Positions 51,424 to 60,391 of a stretch of 64,000 nt of DNA are shown here, piece by piece (position 1 is the first letter of the stretch; each line of letters begins with the position of its first letter). Below the pieces are notes generated by a model. That model ran no database searches and was not told the origin of the DNA. It saw nothing but the letters and a program-made list of their open reading frames with translations. Origin of the DNA: Pelagibius sp048268885 (GTDB taxonomy: Bacteria; Pseudomonadota; Alphaproteobacteria; Kiloniellales; Kiloniellaceae). The position numbers and the translations under genes were made by a program. The stretch covers positions 1-64,000 of the forward strand of contig JBLWUP010000020.1 in the NCBI GenBank assembly GCA_048268885.1, in the 5' to 3' direction.

Positions 51424-52287
51424 TCAGATCCGCGTCAGCAGGTCGTAGGTCTCCGGCCGCCGGTCGCGGAAGAACTGCCAGAGATTGCGCACCTCGCGCA
51501 CCTTGTCCATGTCCATGTCGGCGGTGACAAGCTCGTCCTGGTCCTCACTGGCTTCCACCAGGAACTCGCCGCGCGGGTCGACCACGTAGCTGGAGCCATA
51601 GAACTTGCCGATGTTCCAGGGCGCCTCGGTGCCGACGCGGTTGACCGCGCCGATGTAGCAGCCGTTGGCAACGGCGGAGGCCGGCTGCTCCAGCTTCCAG
51701 AGATACTGGCTGAGGCCCGCCACGGTGGCCGAGGGATTGACAATGTACTCGGCGCCGGCCAGCGCCAGGGCGCGCCAGCCCTCCGGGAAATGCCGGTCGT
51801 AGCAGATGTAGACGCCCAGCTTGCAGTAGGCCGTGTCGAACACCGGCCAGCCGGAATTGCCGGGTTTGAAGAAGAATTTCTCGTAGAAGCCGGCGACCTG
51901 CGGGATGTGGGTCTTGCGGTACTTGCCCAGGTAGCTGCCGTCGGCGTCGATCACCGCGCAGGTATTGTAGTAGACGCCGGTGATGTCCTCCTCGTAGATC
52001 GGCACGACGATGACCATGGAGTGCTTCTTGGCGTAGTCCTGCATCAGCTTGGTCGTGGGTCCGTCGGGGATTTTCTCCGCCGCGCCGTACCACTTGGCGT
52101 CCTGGCTGGGACAGAAATAGGGCTGGTTGAAGACCTCCTGCAGGCAGAGCACCTGCACGCCCTTCTTGCCGGCTTCGTCGATCAGCGGCAGATGGGCCTC
52201 GTTCATCTTGTCGCGGATCGCCTCGGGGCTTTCACCGGTCTCCGCTTTCAGGGCCATCTGAATGAGCCCTGCCCTTACCATCGCCAT
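51424..52287 (-). CDS. Nitrilase-superfamily hydrolase, probable beta-ureidopropionase
   Basis: A 287-aa carbon-nitrogen hydrolase from ATG 52287. The triad is Glu51 (CLQEVF), Lys125 (GKYRKTHIP) and Cys162 (YICYDRHFPEG). Its length and motifs (NQPYFCPSQD, VAGFYEKFFFKPGNSG) resemble N-carbamoyl-beta-alanine and N-carbamoyl amino acid amidohydrolases. It is divergent from dihydropyrimidinase, with RutR-like sites between, so it most likely performs the last step of reductive pyrimidine catabolism: N-carbamoyl-beta-alanine to beta-alanine, CO2 and NH3. Confidence 0.87.
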   Translation of the reverse strand: MAMVRAGLIQMALKAETGESPEAIRDKMNEAHLPLIDEAGKKGVQVLCLQEVFNQPYFCPSQDAKWYGAAEKIPDGPTTKLMQDYAKKHSMVIVVPIYEEDITGVYYNTCAVIDADGSYLGKYRKTHIPQVAGFYEKFFFKPGNSGWPVFDTAYCKLGVYICYDRHFPEGWRALALAGAEYIVNPSATVAGLSQYLWKLEQPASAVANGCYIGAVNRVGTEAPWNIGKFYGSSYVVDPRGEFLVEASEDQDELVTADMDMDKVREVRNLWQFFRDRRPETYDLLTRI

Positions 52288-52356
52288 CGCCGGTCTCCCT
52301 GTTCTTGCGTCCTGTTATTGCGCGGCCGCGCTGGCGCCGCGGAACCGCCGAAGGAT

Positions 52357-52372
52357 TTGACCATTTGGTCAG
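52357..52372. promoter_or_regulatory. RutR-like operator 1 between pyrimidine-catabolic genes
   Basis: TTGACCATTTGGTCAG matches the RutR consensus TTGACCANNTGGTCAA at 13 of 14 fixed positions and contains a perfect palindrome TGACCATTTGGTCA. RutR-type TetR regulators sense uracil/thymine. It lies about 70 bp from the ureidopropionase start. Confidence 0.75.
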
Positions 52373-52487
52373 GTTCTCTGGCAAGGGCTTCTTCGCGACC
52401 GGGTCGTTCGTTCGCGTGTAACCGGGAGCGGAAAAGGGCTTCGCCCGCGAAAAGCGGACTCGCATCACCCCGCGACATGGTGCAAAA

Positions 52488-52503
52488 TTGACCAAACGGA
52501 CAA
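52488..52503. promoter_or_regulatory. RutR-like operator 2 upstream of dihydropyrimidinase
   Basis: TTGACCAAACGGACAA keeps the left half-site exactly and 12 of 14 fixed positions of the RutR consensus overall. It sits about 50 bp upstream of the dihydropyrimidinase ATG. Two sites in one divergent promoter suggest joint control. Confidence 0.55.
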
Positions 52504-52551
52504 GTTTCTGATCCGTAAAACGAGACACAGGGACTAGGAGGGACATCCACC

Positions 52552-53994
52552 ATGGCCATCTTGATCAGGGGCGGCACCGTCGTCACCGCGGACCATTCCT
52601 ATCGCGCCGACGTCCTGACGCAGGACGACAAGATCGTGGCCATCGGCGAATCCCTCGACGCCCCCGCCGGCGCGGAGGTGATCGATGCGGGCGGCGCCTA
52701 CGTGCTGCCCGGCGGCATCGACCCGCACACCCACATGGAACTGCCCTTCATGGGCACCGTCGCGTCGGAGGATTTCTATTCCGGCACCACCGCCGGCATG
52801 GTCGGCGGCACCACCATGATCATCGACTTCGTGATTCCCGGCCCGCAGCAGGACGTGATGGAGGCCTATCACACCTGGCGCGGCTGGGCCGAGAAAGCCG
52901 CCGGCGACTATTCCTTCCACGTCGCGATCACCTGGTGGGACGAAACGGTAAAGGCCGCCATGGAAACCCTGACGACCGAGCACGGCGTCAATTCCTTCAA
53001 GCACTTCATGGCCTACAAGGGCGCCATCATGTGCGACGACGAGGTGCTGGTGAACTCCTTCACCCGGGCGCGGGAGCTGGGCGCCATCTGCACGGTCCAC
53101 GCGGAAAACGGCGAGCTGGTCTTCCACCTGCAGAACGAGATCCTGAAGCGCGGCATCACCGGGCCGGAAGGCCATCCCCTCTCCCGCCCGCCCGAGGTCG
53201 AGGGCGAGGCCGCCAACCGCGCCATCCGCGTCGCCCAGGTGCTCGACGTGCCGCTCTACATCGTCCACAACTCCTGCATGGAATCCCTCCAGGCCATCAC
53301 CCGCGCGCGCAACGAGGGCCAGCGGGTCTTCGGCGAGGTCCTGGCCGGTCACCTGCTGGTCAACGACGAGGTCTACCGCAGCAAGGACTGGGACTACGCC
53401 GCCGCCCACGTGATGAGCCCGCCGTTTCGCCCGAAGGAACACCAGGAAGCGCTGTGGCGCGGCCTGCAGTCGGGAATGCTGCAGACCACGGCGACCGACC
53501 ACTGCTGCTTCTGCGCGCCGCAAAAGCGCATGGGCCACAACAACTTCACGCAGATCCCCAACGGCACCGGCGGGGTCGAGGACCGCATGCACGTCCTCTG
53601 GCACCACGGCGTCAATTCGGGCCGTCTAACGATGAACGAATTCGTCGCGATCACCTCCACCAACGCGGCCAAGATCTTCAACATCTATCCGCGCAAGGGC
53701 TCCATCTCCGTCGGCGCCGACGCCGACATCGCGATCTGGGACCCGGAAAAGGAACGCACGATCTCCAAGGACACGCACCATCAGAACGTGGACTTCAATA
53801 TCTTCGAGGGAATGACCGTCAAGGGCATCAACACCGTTACGATCAGCCAGGGCAAGGTGGTCTACCAGGACGGCGACATCCGCACCGAACGCGGCGCCGG
53901 CCGCTACGTGAACCGCCCGACCTTCGCGCCTTACTACGAGGCCGTGAAACGGCAGCGCGAGGCCAAGACGCCTGTGGCCGTCGATCGCATGTAG
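52552..53994 (+). CDS. hydA: Dihydropyrimidinase
   Basis: A 480-aa amidohydrolase of the D-hydantoinase/dihydropyrimidinase family. Metal ligands lie in GIDPHTHMELPF, the carboxylated Lys in FMAYKGAIM (Lys156), and further His in VHAENGEL and YIVHNSCM. It opens 5,6-dihydrouracil to N-carbamoyl-beta-alanine. The divergent gene encodes the next enzyme, and the downstream genes import nucleosides or nucleobases. Dihydropyrimidine dehydrogenase genes are not in the window. Confidence 0.93.
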   Translation: MAILIRGGTVVTADHSYRADVLTQDDKIVAIGESLDAPAGAEVIDAGGAYVLPGGIDPHTHMELPFMGTVASEDFYSGTTAGMVGGTTMIIDFVIPGPQQDVMEAYHTWRGWAEKAAGDYSFHVAITWWDETVKAAMETLTTEHGVNSFKHFMAYKGAIMCDDEVLVNSFTRARELGAICTVHAENGELVFHLQNEILKRGITGPEGHPLSRPPEVEGEAANRAIRVAQVLDVPLYIVHNSCMESLQAITRARNEGQRVFGEVLAGHLLVNDEVYRSKDWDYAAAHVMSPPFRPKEHQEALWRGLQSGMLQTTATDHCCFCAPQKRMGHNNFTQIPNGTGGVEDRMHVLWHHGVNSGRLTMNEFVAITSTNAAKIFNIYPRKGSISVGADADIAIWDPEKERTISKDTHHQNVDFNIFEGMTVKGINTVTISQGKVVYQDGDIRTERGAGRYVNRPTFAPYYEAVKRQREAKTPVAVDRM

Positions 53995-54046
53995 GTCGAT
54001 CGTATGTGACGCAGGACAACTCCAAAAAACAAGGGAGACAGGGGGC

Positions 54047-55102
54047 ATGACATCCTTCAAGCAAGGAAACCTTCGCGCGCGGCTTAAGGCCAAGCTGGGA
54101 CGGCGCAGCGCCATCCGGGCGATGGGCCTGGCCGTCGCGGCCGTGGCCGCCTTCGGCCTCGGCGGCGAAAGCGCGCTGGCGCAGGAGAAGATCAAGGTGG
54201 CCGGCATCTACACCGTGCCGATCCAGCAGAAGTGGGTCGGTACGCTGCACCGCGCGCTGACCGCCGCCAAGGAACGCGGCGAGATCGAGTACAGCTTCTC
54301 CGAGAAGGTGCCGAACACCGACTACGTCCGCGTCATGCGGGAGTACGCCGAGGGCGGCGTCGACATGATCGTCGGCGAGGCCTTCGGCATCAGCCGCGAA
54401 GCGCGCAAGGTGGCCGACGACTATCCCGAGATCGCCTTCCTGATGGGCGATCCCGGTGTGGAGCACGGCAGCAACTTCTCGGTCTTCGACAACTGGATCC
54501 ACGAACCCTGCTACCTGATGGGCGTGGTGGCCGGCACCCTGACCGAGACCAACAAGATCGGCATGGTCGGCGGTTTCCCCATCGGCGAGGTGAACCGCCT
54601 GTTCCACGCCTTCATGGCGGGCGCCAAGTCCGTGAACCCCGACGTGGAGTTCAAGGTCTCGTTCATCGGCTCCTGGTACGACCCGCCGAAGGCCAAGGAA
54701 TTCGCCTTCGCCCAGGTCGAGTCCGGTGTCGACGTGCTCTATGCCGAGCGCGCCGGCGTGGTCGACGCCGCCCGCGAGAAGGGCATCATCGCCTTCGGCA
54801 ACGTGAACGACATGAACAAGGCGGAGAACGGCACCGACGTGGTGGTGGCCTCCGCCCTGTGGCACATGGAACCGGCCATCGACTACGCCATCGAGCAGGT
54901 CAAGGCCGGCAGCTTCAAGGCCGAGAACTACAAGGAATGGACGATGATGAAGGCCGGCGGCGCCTCCCTCTCGCCCTTCTACGAGTTCGACAGCAAGATC
55001 CCGGCGGAAACCAAGGCCAAGATCGATGCCCTCGCGGAGAAGATCAAGGCCGGGGACATGGTCGTCGAGATCAACGACGAGGAACCCAAGTCCACGTTCT
55101 AG
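54047..55102 (+). CDS. BMP-family nucleoside ABC transporter substrate-binding protein
   Basis: A 351-aa periplasmic protein with a long basic signal (RSAIRAMGLAVAAVAAFGLG, cleavage near ALAQ). The BMP/PnrA-like fold begins IKVAGIYTVPIQQKWVGTLH; GGVDMIVGEAFGISREA and HGSNFSVFDNWIHEPCYLMG follow the family order. It binds a nucleoside or nucleobase for the ATPase and two permeases encoded downstream, and follows dihydropyrimidinase by 52 bp. Confidence 0.9.
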   Translation: MTSFKQGNLRARLKAKLGRRSAIRAMGLAVAAVAAFGLGGESALAQEKIKVAGIYTVPIQQKWVGTLHRALTAAKERGEIEYSFSEKVPNTDYVRVMREYAEGGVDMIVGEAFGISREARKVADDYPEIAFLMGDPGVEHGSNFSVFDNWIHEPCYLMGVVAGTLTETNKIGMVGGFPIGEVNRLFHAFMAGAKSVNPDVEFKVSFIGSWYDPPKAKEFAFAQVESGVDVLYAERAGVVDAAREKGIIAFGNVNDMNKAENGTDVVVASALWHMEPAIDYAIEQVKAGSFKAENYKEWTMMKAGGASLSPFYEFDSKIPAETKAKIDALAEKIKAGDMVVEINDEEPKSTF

Positions 55103-55151
55103 GCGGCACCGGGTAGCAATCCTCATTGCCTAACCCTTGCCACACCCAAGA

Positions 55152-55256
55152 CTGTCGTCCCGGGGCTGGTGCCCGGGACCCAATGACGCCGGCAACGGTC
55201 GCCCACCTATCAGTGGATAGGGCAATGGGTCCCGGCAACAAGTGCCGGGACGACAG
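55152..55256. repeat. Intergenic inverted repeat (GTCGTCCCGG family), copy 1
   Basis: CTGTCGTCCCGGGGCTGGTG (from 55152) and its inverted partner ending CGGGACGACAG (to 55256) enclose about 40 bp. Each arm is itself a hairpin (CCCGG...CCGGG). The right arm is the near-exact reverse complement of the left arm of a second copy at 61651, so it is a dispersed family. Confidence 0.8.
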
Positions 55257-55352
55257 CGGTGTGTAGCTTCTCCGTGCCGCATAGATCGAAGAACTTGCGC
55301 TCTGCCGTCCTGCCTGCGCTATGATCTTGCCGAAGCGTCCTGTGGGGAAAGC

Positions 55353-56939
55353 ATGTCGATCTCTGATGTAGACGAAGCGGTGCCGCGAAGCGCCGGCGCA
55401 GATGCCGTGCTTCGTCTGGAGGGCGTCACCAAGCGTTTCGGGGCGCTGACCGCCAACGACGCCATCTCGCTGGAGCTGAAGTCAGGCGAGATCCTGGCGC
55501 TGCTGGGCGAGAACGGCGCCGGCAAGACCACCCTGATGTCCATCCTCTTCGGCCACTACGTCGCCGACGAAGGGCATATCGAAGCCTTCGGCAAACGCCT
55601 GCCCGCCGGCTCGCCCAAAGCCGCCATCGCCGCCGGGGTCGGCATGGTGCACCAGCACTTCACCCTGGGCGAGAACCTGACGGTCCTCGACAACATCGTG
55701 CTCGGCACGGAATCGCTCTTCGCGCCGCGCCAGAACACCGGCAAGGCGCGCCGGCGCATCGCCGAACTGGCCGGGCATTTCGGTCTCACCGTCGATCCGA
55801 AGAAGCTGATCCGGGACCTTTCGGTGGGCGAACGTCAGCGCGTGGAGATTTTGAAGGCGCTCTACCGCGGCGCCCGCGTCCTGATCCTCGACGAGCCGAC
55901 GGCGGTGCTGACGCCGCAGGAGGTCGACACGCTTTTCGCCACCCTGAAGACCATGGTGGCCGAGGGCCTTTCCATCATCTTCATTTCCCACAAGCTGAAC
56001 GAGGTCATGGCCGTCGCCGACCGCGTCGCCGTGCTGCGCCTTGGCAAGCTGGTAGGCGACTTCCCCATCGCCGAAACGAGCAAGGAGGCCCTGGCGGAGG
56101 TCATGGTCGGCCACGCCATCGAGATGCCGCAGCGCGAGCCGCAGCCGCTCGGGCCGGTCGTCCTGCAGATGGCCGGCGTCACCCTGCGCAACGACGAAGG
56201 CCAGACCCTGCTGGACGAGCTGCACCTGCTGCTCTGCGGGCGCGAGATCCTGGGGATCGCCGGGGTCTCCGGCAACGGCCAGGGCGCCCTCGCCTCCTTG
56301 CTGTCCGGTCTGAAGCTGCCCGACGAGGGGACCTTCGAGATCCTCGGCGAAGCGGTGAAGCAGACATCGCCGGCGGAGATGCAGCGCCGCGGGATCGGTC
56401 GCATCCCGGAAGACCGCCACGCCACCGGGGTGATCGGCGACCTCAGCGTCGAGGAGAACCTGATCCTGGAGGCCAGCGGCAGCCCGCGCTTCTGCAACCT
56501 GGGCCTGCTGAAGGGCGGCGTCATCCGGCGCAACGCCAAGGACAAGATCGAGCGCTTCGACATCCGCGGCGCCGACCCGACCACCACCACCCGGGCGCTG
56601 TCCGGCGGCAACATGCAGAAGGTCATCCTGGCCCGCGTGCTGAGCGAGCAGCCCAAGGTGATCCTGGCCAACCAGCCGACCCGCGGCCTGGATGTCGGCG
56701 CGGCCGCCAAGGTGCAGGAGCTGCTGTTCGAAGCGCGTGCCCAGGGCGCCGGCATCATCCTGATCTCCGAAGACCTGGAGGAACTGCTGCAGGTCTCCGA
56801 CCGCATCGCCGTGCTTTACCAGGGCCGGCTCTCCACGCCGGTCCCGGTCGAAGAGGCCGACCTGAAGACCCTGGGCCTGCTGATGTCCGGCCACGGCGAA
56901 TTCGAGCGGCGCAAAGGAGCGCGCGGCCATGCGGCTTGA
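55353..56939 (+). CDS. Nucleoside ABC transporter, tandem ATP-binding protein
   Basis: A 528-aa protein with two ABC domains from ATG 55353 (GGGGAAAG upstream). The first has Walker A GENGAGKTT, signature LSVGERQRVEI and Walker B VLILDEPTAVL. The second is degenerate at Walker A (GVSGNGQGA) but has LSGGNMQKVILARVL and VILANQPTRGLD, typical of sugar/nucleoside-type double ATPases. It energises the two permeases that follow; the next start overlaps its stop by 11 bp. Confidence 0.93.
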   Translation: MSISDVDEAVPRSAGADAVLRLEGVTKRFGALTANDAISLELKSGEILALLGENGAGKTTLMSILFGHYVADEGHIEAFGKRLPAGSPKAAIAAGVGMVHQHFTLGENLTVLDNIVLGTESLFAPRQNTGKARRRIAELAGHFGLTVDPKKLIRDLSVGERQRVEILKALYRGARVLILDEPTAVLTPQEVDTLFATLKTMVAEGLSIIFISHKLNEVMAVADRVAVLRLGKLVGDFPIAETSKEALAEVMVGHAIEMPQREPQPLGPVVLQMAGVTLRNDEGQTLLDELHLLLCGREILGIAGVSGNGQGALASLLSGLKLPDEGTFEILGEAVKQTSPAEMQRRGIGRIPEDRHATGVIGDLSVEENLILEASGSPRFCNLGLLKGGVIRRNAKDKIERFDIRGADPTTTTRALSGGNMQKVILARVLSEQPKVILANQPTRGLDVGAAAKVQELLFEARAQGAGIILISEDLEELLQVSDRIAVLYQGRLSTPVPVEEADLKTLGLLMSGHGEFERRKGARGHAA

Positions 56940-57978
56940 GCCCCGGGCGCACGTCCCCTTCTGGCTGAACATCACCGCGCCGGTCGGCGCCGTCGTGCTG
57001 GCCTTCGCCTTCTGCGCCCTGCTGATCCTCTGGGCCGGGGCGCCGGTCATTCCCGCCTACACCGCCCTGCTGAAGGGCGCCTTCGGCTCCACCTTCGCCC
57101 TGACCGAGACCCTGACCCGCGCGGCGCCGCTGATCTTCACCGGCCTGGCCGCCGCCGTCGCCTTCCGCGCCAAGCTGTGGAACATCGGCGGCGAGGGGCA
57201 GCTCTACGCCGGGGCGCTGGCCGCGACCTATTTCGGCACGGGGCTCATCACCCTGCCGCCGATCCTGATGATCCCCCTCCTCTTCCTGGTCGGCGCCATC
57301 GCCGGGGGCCTGCTGCTGCTGCTGCCGGTCATCTTGAAGCTGAAACTGCGCGTCGACGAGGTGGTGACCACCCTGTTGCTGAACTTCGTCGTGCTGCTCT
57401 TCGCCAACTACCTGCTGTTCGGCCCCTGGAAGGACCCCCTGGCCATGGGCTGGCCTCAGGCCGCCCCGATCATCGACGAAGGCGTTCTCAGCCCGCTGGT
57501 GCCGCGCATGCGCCTGCACCAGGGTTTTCTCTGGGCCATCGCCTTTGCCCTCATCGCCTGGGCCTTCATCCGCTTTTCCAAATGGGGCTTCCAGATCCGC
57601 GCCGTCGGCCACAACCCGGAGGCCGCGGCCTTCGCCGGCATTCCCATCGGCGCCACGGTGCTGCGTACCGCCCTGCTCTCCGGCGGGCTGGCCGGCATGG
57701 CCGGGGTCTGCGAGTTGGCCGGCCTGAAAGGCTACCTGACCCTCGATATCTCGCCGGGCTTCGGCTACACCGGCATCGCCGTGGCCATGCTGGCGGGTCT
57801 GCACCCCCTGGGCGTCATCGCCTCGGCCATCTTCATCGCCGCGATCTACAACGGCGCCGACGCCATGAGCCGGGCCATGTCGATCTCCAACTACCTGGCC
57901 GACGTGCTGACCGCCACGGCCCTGCTGCTGGTGCTGGCGAGCGTACTCTTCGTGCGCTTCCGGCCCCGGTTGCGCTAG
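56929..57978 (+). CDS. Nucleoside ABC transporter permease 1
   Basis: A 349-aa membrane protein with about nine TM segments. BPD_transp_2 features include FTGLAAAVAFRAKLWNIGGE (about 65-85) and RAVGHNPEAAAFAGIPI (about 225-240). It starts inside the ATPase stop (11-bp overlap) and is followed by permease 2 after 20 bp. It forms the pore of the BMP-dependent importer. Confidence 0.92.
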   Translation: MRLEPRAHVPFWLNITAPVGAVVLAFAFCALLILWAGAPVIPAYTALLKGAFGSTFALTETLTRAAPLIFTGLAAAVAFRAKLWNIGGEGQLYAGALAATYFGTGLITLPPILMIPLLFLVGAIAGGLLLLLPVILKLKLRVDEVVTTLLLNFVVLLFANYLLFGPWKDPLAMGWPQAAPIIDEGVLSPLVPRMRLHQGFLWAIAFALIAWAFIRFSKWGFQIRAVGHNPEAAAFAGIPIGATVLRTALLSGGLAGMAGVCELAGLKGYLTLDISPGFGYTGIAVAMLAGLHPLGVIASAIFIAAIYNGADAMSRAMSISNYLADVLTATALLLVLASVLFVRFRPRLR

Positions 57979-57998
57979 GGCTGCGGTAGGAGCGGGCC

Positions 57999-58940
57999 AT
58001 GGACCTCCTCGAAATTTTCATCACCCTCGGCTTCTGGGGCGCCCTGGTCCGCATGGCGACGCCACTCATCTTCGGCACCCTGGGCGAGCTGATCTGCGAG
58101 CGTGCCGGGGTGCTGAACCTCGGCATCGAGGGCATCATGACCATGGGCGCCATGGCCGCCTGGATGTGGGTCTACCAGGGCGGCGACCTCTGGACCGCGG
58201 TGCTCTTCGCCGCCGCCTGCGGTGCGCTCTTCGGTCTGCTGCATGCCGTCTTCAGCGTCTACCTGGGCCTCTCGCAGCACGTCACCGGCATCGGCGTCAC
58301 CCTGCTGGCGGCCTCGCTCAGCTACTTCGTCTTCCGCATGCTGCTGCCCGACGTGACGACACCGCCGAAGATCGAGCCCTTCAAGCCCTTCGCCATTCCG
58401 GGGCTGTCGGAACTGCCGTACGTCGGCGAGGTGCTGTTCACCCAGAGCCCGCTGACCTATCTCGCCTTCGTTCTGGTGCCCATCGTCGGCTACGGCCTCT
58501 ACCGCACCCCACTCGGCCTTGCGGTGCGCATGGTGGGCGAAAACCCCATGGCGGTGGAGGCCCAGGGCATCGACGTGCACCGCCTGCGCACCTGCGCCGT
58601 CATGCTGGGCAGCGCTTTCATGGCCGTGGGCGGCGCCTTCCTGACCATCTCCGTCTTCGACGCTTTCTACATCGGCATGATCAACGGGCGCGGCTGGATC
58701 TGCATCGCCCTGGTGATCTTCGCCTCCTGGCGGCCCGGCAAGGCGCTGGCCGGCGCCCTGCTCTTCGCCGCCTTCGAGGCGCTGCAGATCCGCGTGCAGC
58801 AGGCCTCCTCGGTGCTCATCCCCTACCAGTTCTTCCTGATGATGCCCTACCTGCTGAGCATCCTGGCAATGATCGTGATGTCGCGCCGCGCGGCCTATCC
58901 CAAGGCCCTGCTGGTGCCCTTCAGGAAGGGGGAACGATGA
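57999..58940 (+). CDS. Nucleoside ABC transporter permease 2
   Basis: A 313-aa membrane protein, shorter partner of permease 1. Family motifs: LGELICERAGVLNLGIEGIM (about 28-47) and RMVGENPMAVEAQGIDVHRL (about 177-196). It ends the transporter operon; an inverted repeat separates it from cytosine deaminase. Confidence 0.92.
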   Translation: MDLLEIFITLGFWGALVRMATPLIFGTLGELICERAGVLNLGIEGIMTMGAMAAWMWVYQGGDLWTAVLFAAACGALFGLLHAVFSVYLGLSQHVTGIGVTLLAASLSYFVFRMLLPDVTTPPKIEPFKPFAIPGLSELPYVGEVLFTQSPLTYLAFVLVPIVGYGLYRTPLGLAVRMVGENPMAVEAQGIDVHRLRTCAVMLGSAFMAVGGAFLTISVFDAFYIGMINGRGWICIALVIFASWRPGKALAGALLFAAFEALQIRVQQASSVLIPYQFFLMMPYLLSILAMIVMSRRAAYPKALLVPFRKGER

Positions 58941-58950
58941 GGCGGCGGCC

Positions 58951-59080
58951 CATCCTTCGAGACGCGCGGCTTCGCAGCGCTCCTCAGGATGAGGGTGGAG
59001 GAAAGCCGGCCCCCGCTGAGCTTGTGCTAGAAGATAGCCTCATCCTGAGGAGCCGCGTCTGCGGCGTCTCGAAGGATGAG
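58951..59080. repeat. Intergenic inverted repeat (CATCCTTCGAGACGC family)
   Basis: CATCCTTCGAGACGCGCGGC... to CTCAGGATGAG (58951-58993) and its inverted partner CTCATCCTGAGGAGCCGCG... to CGAAGGATGAG (59039-59080) flank a 45-bp spacer. Such elements are widespread between genes in alphaproteobacteria and may form mRNA hairpins. Confidence 0.75.
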
Positions 59081-59100
59081 TTCTCGATGGAATTTTAGTG

Positions 59101-60369
59101 ATGCTCGACCTTCTCGTCCGCAACGCCACCCTGCCTTCCGGCGAAACCGGCCAGGACATCGCCGTCAAGGACGGCCGCATCGCCGAGGTGCGCCCCAATA
59201 TCGAGGCCGAGGCGTCGGAGACCCTCGACGCCGGCGGCCACCTGGTCAGCCCGCCCTTCGTCGACAGCCACTTCCACATGGACGCGACCCTCAGCCTCGG
59301 CCTACCGCGGCTGAACGAGAGCGGCACTCTGCTGGAAGGCATCGCCCTCTGGGGCGAGTTGAAGCCCGATCTGACGGTGGAAGCGATCAAGCGGCGCGCC
59401 CTGGCCCTCTGCCGCTGGTCCATCGCGCGGGGCACCCTGGCCATCCGCAGCCATGTCGACGTCTGTGATGACCGTCTCCTGGCCGTCGAGGCGCTGCTGG
59501 AAGTGCGCGACGAGGTGAAGGACTGGATCGACCTGCAGCTCGTCGCCTTCCCCCAGGATGGCTACCTGCGCTATGGCGGCGCCCCGGCGAACCTGAAGCG
59601 CGCCCTCGACAAGGGCGTCGATGTGGTGGGCGGTATTCCGCACTTCGAGCGCACCATGTCAGACGGCGCCTTTTCCGTGCGCCTGCTCTGCGAGATCGCC
59701 GCCGAGCGCGGCCTGCTGGTCGACATGCACTGCGATGAATCCGACGACCCGCTGTCGCGCCACATCGAGAGCCTGGCCTACGAAACACAGCGCCTGGGCC
59801 TGCAGGGCCGGGTCACCGGCTCCCACCTCACCTCCATGCACTCCATGGACAACTACTACGTCACCAAGCTCATGGCCTTGATGAAGGAGGCGGAGGTCCA
59901 CGCCGTCGCCAACCCGCTCATCAACATCACCCTGCAGGGCCGCCACGACAGCTACCCCAAGCGCCGCGGCATGACCCGGGTGAAGGAGCTTCTGCGGCAA
60001 GGCATCAATGTCGCCTTCGGCCACGACTGCGTCATGGACCCCTGGTATTCGATGGGCAGCCACGACATGCTGGAGGTCGCGCACATGGGGCTCCACGTCG
60101 CCCAGATGACCGGCGTCGCCGAGCAGCAGGCCTGCTTCGCCGCCGTCACCGAAATCGGCGCCAAGGTGATGCAGTTGGAAAGCTACGGCCTCGCCCCCGG
60201 CTGCCACGCCGACATGGTGATCCTGCAAGCCCAGGACGTCCTGGAGGCTCTGCGCCTCAAGCCCGCCCGCCTCGCCGTCATCCGCCGCGGCAAGGTGATC
60301 GCCGAGACACCAGCGATGAGAGCGCAGTTGAAGGTGCTGGGGAATCCCGCTATCGATTTCCTCAAGTAA
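59101..60369 (+). CDS. codA: Cytosine deaminase (CodA-type amidohydrolase)
   Basis: A 422-aa amidohydrolase. Metal ligands His57 and His59 (VDSHFHMDATL), catalytic Glu213 (HCDESDD) and Asp309 (GHDCVMDPWY) line up with E. coli CodA with a constant offset of four. ANPLINITLQGRHDSYPKRR is characteristic of CodA. It hydrolyses cytosine to uracil and ammonia, feeding the neighbouring uracil-degrading enzymes. ATG 59101 or the GTG just before it is the start. Confidence 0.9.
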   Translation: MLDLLVRNATLPSGETGQDIAVKDGRIAEVRPNIEAEASETLDAGGHLVSPPFVDSHFHMDATLSLGLPRLNESGTLLEGIALWGELKPDLTVEAIKRRALALCRWSIARGTLAIRSHVDVCDDRLLAVEALLEVRDEVKDWIDLQLVAFPQDGYLRYGGAPANLKRALDKGVDVVGGIPHFERTMSDGAFSVRLLCEIAAERGLLVDMHCDESDDPLSRHIESLAYETQRLGLQGRVTGSHLTSMHSMDNYYVTKLMALMKEAEVHAVANPLINITLQGRHDSYPKRRGMTRVKELLRQGINVAFGHDCVMDPWYSMGSHDMLEVAHMGLHVAQMTGVAEQQACFAAVTEIGAKVMQLESYGLAPGCHADMVILQAQDVLEALRLKPARLAVIRRGKVIAETPAMRAQLKVLGNPAIDFLK

Positions 60370-60391
60370 CCTCGCTTCCAAGGAAACCATC

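Noticed and set aside
53843..55126. Leftward frame opposite the BMP binding-protein gene
   Set aside because: His/Asp/Val-rich antisense shadow; the plus strand has a signal peptide and family motifs.
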